Of a DNA stretch of 7,404 bases, positions 7,031 to 7,404 are shown one piece after another. The notes beneath the pieces were generated by a model. The model saw only the letters and a list, made by a program, of their open reading frames with translations. It had not been told where the DNA came from and ran no database searches. The stretch covers positions 1 through 7,404 of the forward strand of contig CAKMNE010000072.1 in assembly GCA_927798505.1 (NCBI GenBank). The letters run 5' to 3'. The position numbers were made by a program, and so were the translations under genes. Within the stretch, counting starts at the first letter, position 1; each line of letters opens with the position of its first letter. Origin of the DNA: an uncultured Bacteroidales bacterium (GTDB lineage Bacteria > Bacteroidota > Bacteroidia > Bacteroidales > UBA932).

Positions 7031-7404
7031 ATGAAAAAAATCAAGCTTTTTTTCACTGCCATCTTGGCTTTTGCGGCCCTCGCATCTGCATCGGCACAGA
7101 CCGTAACGGTCTCCGGTGTTGTTCTTGATGCGACAACATCCGAAGCGATTCCGGGTGCGGCCGTCCAGCTCAAGGGCGATGCAACCACTTACGCTCTTAC
7201 AGACGTATTTGGTAACTACACAATCGCGGTTCCTGCAAAGGGAACTCTTACAGTTTCCTGCCTCGGTTACACTACCGCAGAGGTCGCAGTCAATGGAAAA
7301 TCGGCGATTGACATCAAACTCGAGCCTGATGCACAGGCACTTGAGGGTACCGTATTCATAGGATACGGTTCTGCAAAGAAGGTCGGCAATATTGTCGGTC
7401 AGGT
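7031..7404 (+). CDS. SusC/RagA-family TonB-linked outer-membrane protein, N-terminal part
   Basis: The open frame runs off the right edge after 124 full codons. Residues 1-22 form a signal peptide: KKIK, a hydrophobic core, then ASASA before Q23. Residues about 25-98 are a carboxypeptidase-regulatory-like beta-sandwich (VSGVVLDATTSEAIPGAAVQ, then TDVFGNYTIAVP and CLGYTTAEV), the standard N-terminal extension of SusC proteins. The linker LEGTVFIGYGSAKK (104-117) then corresponds to the usual LEEVVVVGYGTQKK junction into the TonB-box/plug region. Such proteins import glycans, peptides or other large nutrients across the outer membrane, usually with a SusD lipoprotein encoded next. No STN domain precedes the sandwich, so classical FecI/FecR-type signalling through this receptor is unlikely. 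The ATG at 7025 is in the same frame and would add Met-Leu; 7031 gives the more typical MKK start. The substrate cannot be inferred. Confidence 0.93.
   Translation, partial: MKKIKLFFTAILAFAALASASAQTVTVSGVVLDATTSEAIPGAAVQLKGDATTYALTDVFGNYTIAVPAKGTLTVSCLGYTTAEVAVNGKSAIDIKLEPDAQALEGTVFIGYGSAKKVGNIVGQ

Noticed and set aside
6982..7188. A 68-codon minus-strand ORF
   Set aside because: It is antisense to the signal peptide and N-terminal domain of the susC-like gene and shows no independent features.

Overview
The window is chromosomal DNA of a Bacteroidota (Bacteroidetes) bacterium, most likely a Bacteroidales-type gut lineage; genus cannot be set from the sequence. The evidence is a SusC/RagA-type TonB-linked outer-membrane protein, a DUF4271 membrane protein, a DUF2723 (GT117-like) membrane protein, a phosphoglycerate kinase with the acidic/lysine-rich insertion typical of the phylum, and four exact matches to the Bacteroidota -7 promoter element TAnnTTTG placed just upstream of genes.

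Layout, left to right. Positions 1-131 hold the last 42 codons of an unrecognised plus-strand gene, whose stop codon sits in the loop of a terminator-like hairpin. A minus-strand cluster then reads right to left: pgk (2582-1314), a bacterial SUI1/eIF1-like protein (about 1300-962, probably a TTG start) and a DUF4271 membrane protein (962-282). The first gap is 13 bp and the second junction is a one-base TGATG overlap, so this looks like one operon. Divergent from pgk, a 74-bp gap leads to a plus-strand RlmI/RlmK-like SAM-dependent methyltransferase (2656-3582). It converges on a 1021-residue DUF2723 multi-pass membrane protein on the minus strand (6644-3579), and the two genes share one TTAA tetranucleotide as their stop codons. 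A 386-bp AT-rich spacer, with a promoter at each end, separates that gene from the start of a susC/ragA-like gene (7031 onward), which runs off the window.

The genes are mostly housekeeping: glycolysis (pgk), translation or rRNA modification (SUI1-like protein, methyltransferase), and envelope biology (DUF4271, DUF2723, SusC). I see no phage, insertion sequence, CRISPR array, tRNA, rRNA or defence locus. The more interesting signals are in gene architecture: two promoters whose -7 box ends only 6-7 bases before the start codon, suggesting leaderless or nearly leaderless mRNAs; back-to-back divergent -7 boxes 13 bp apart; shared stop codons; a likely non-ATG start; and a start-stop codon pair in the susC leader. 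I did not find a convincing new multi-gene system here.
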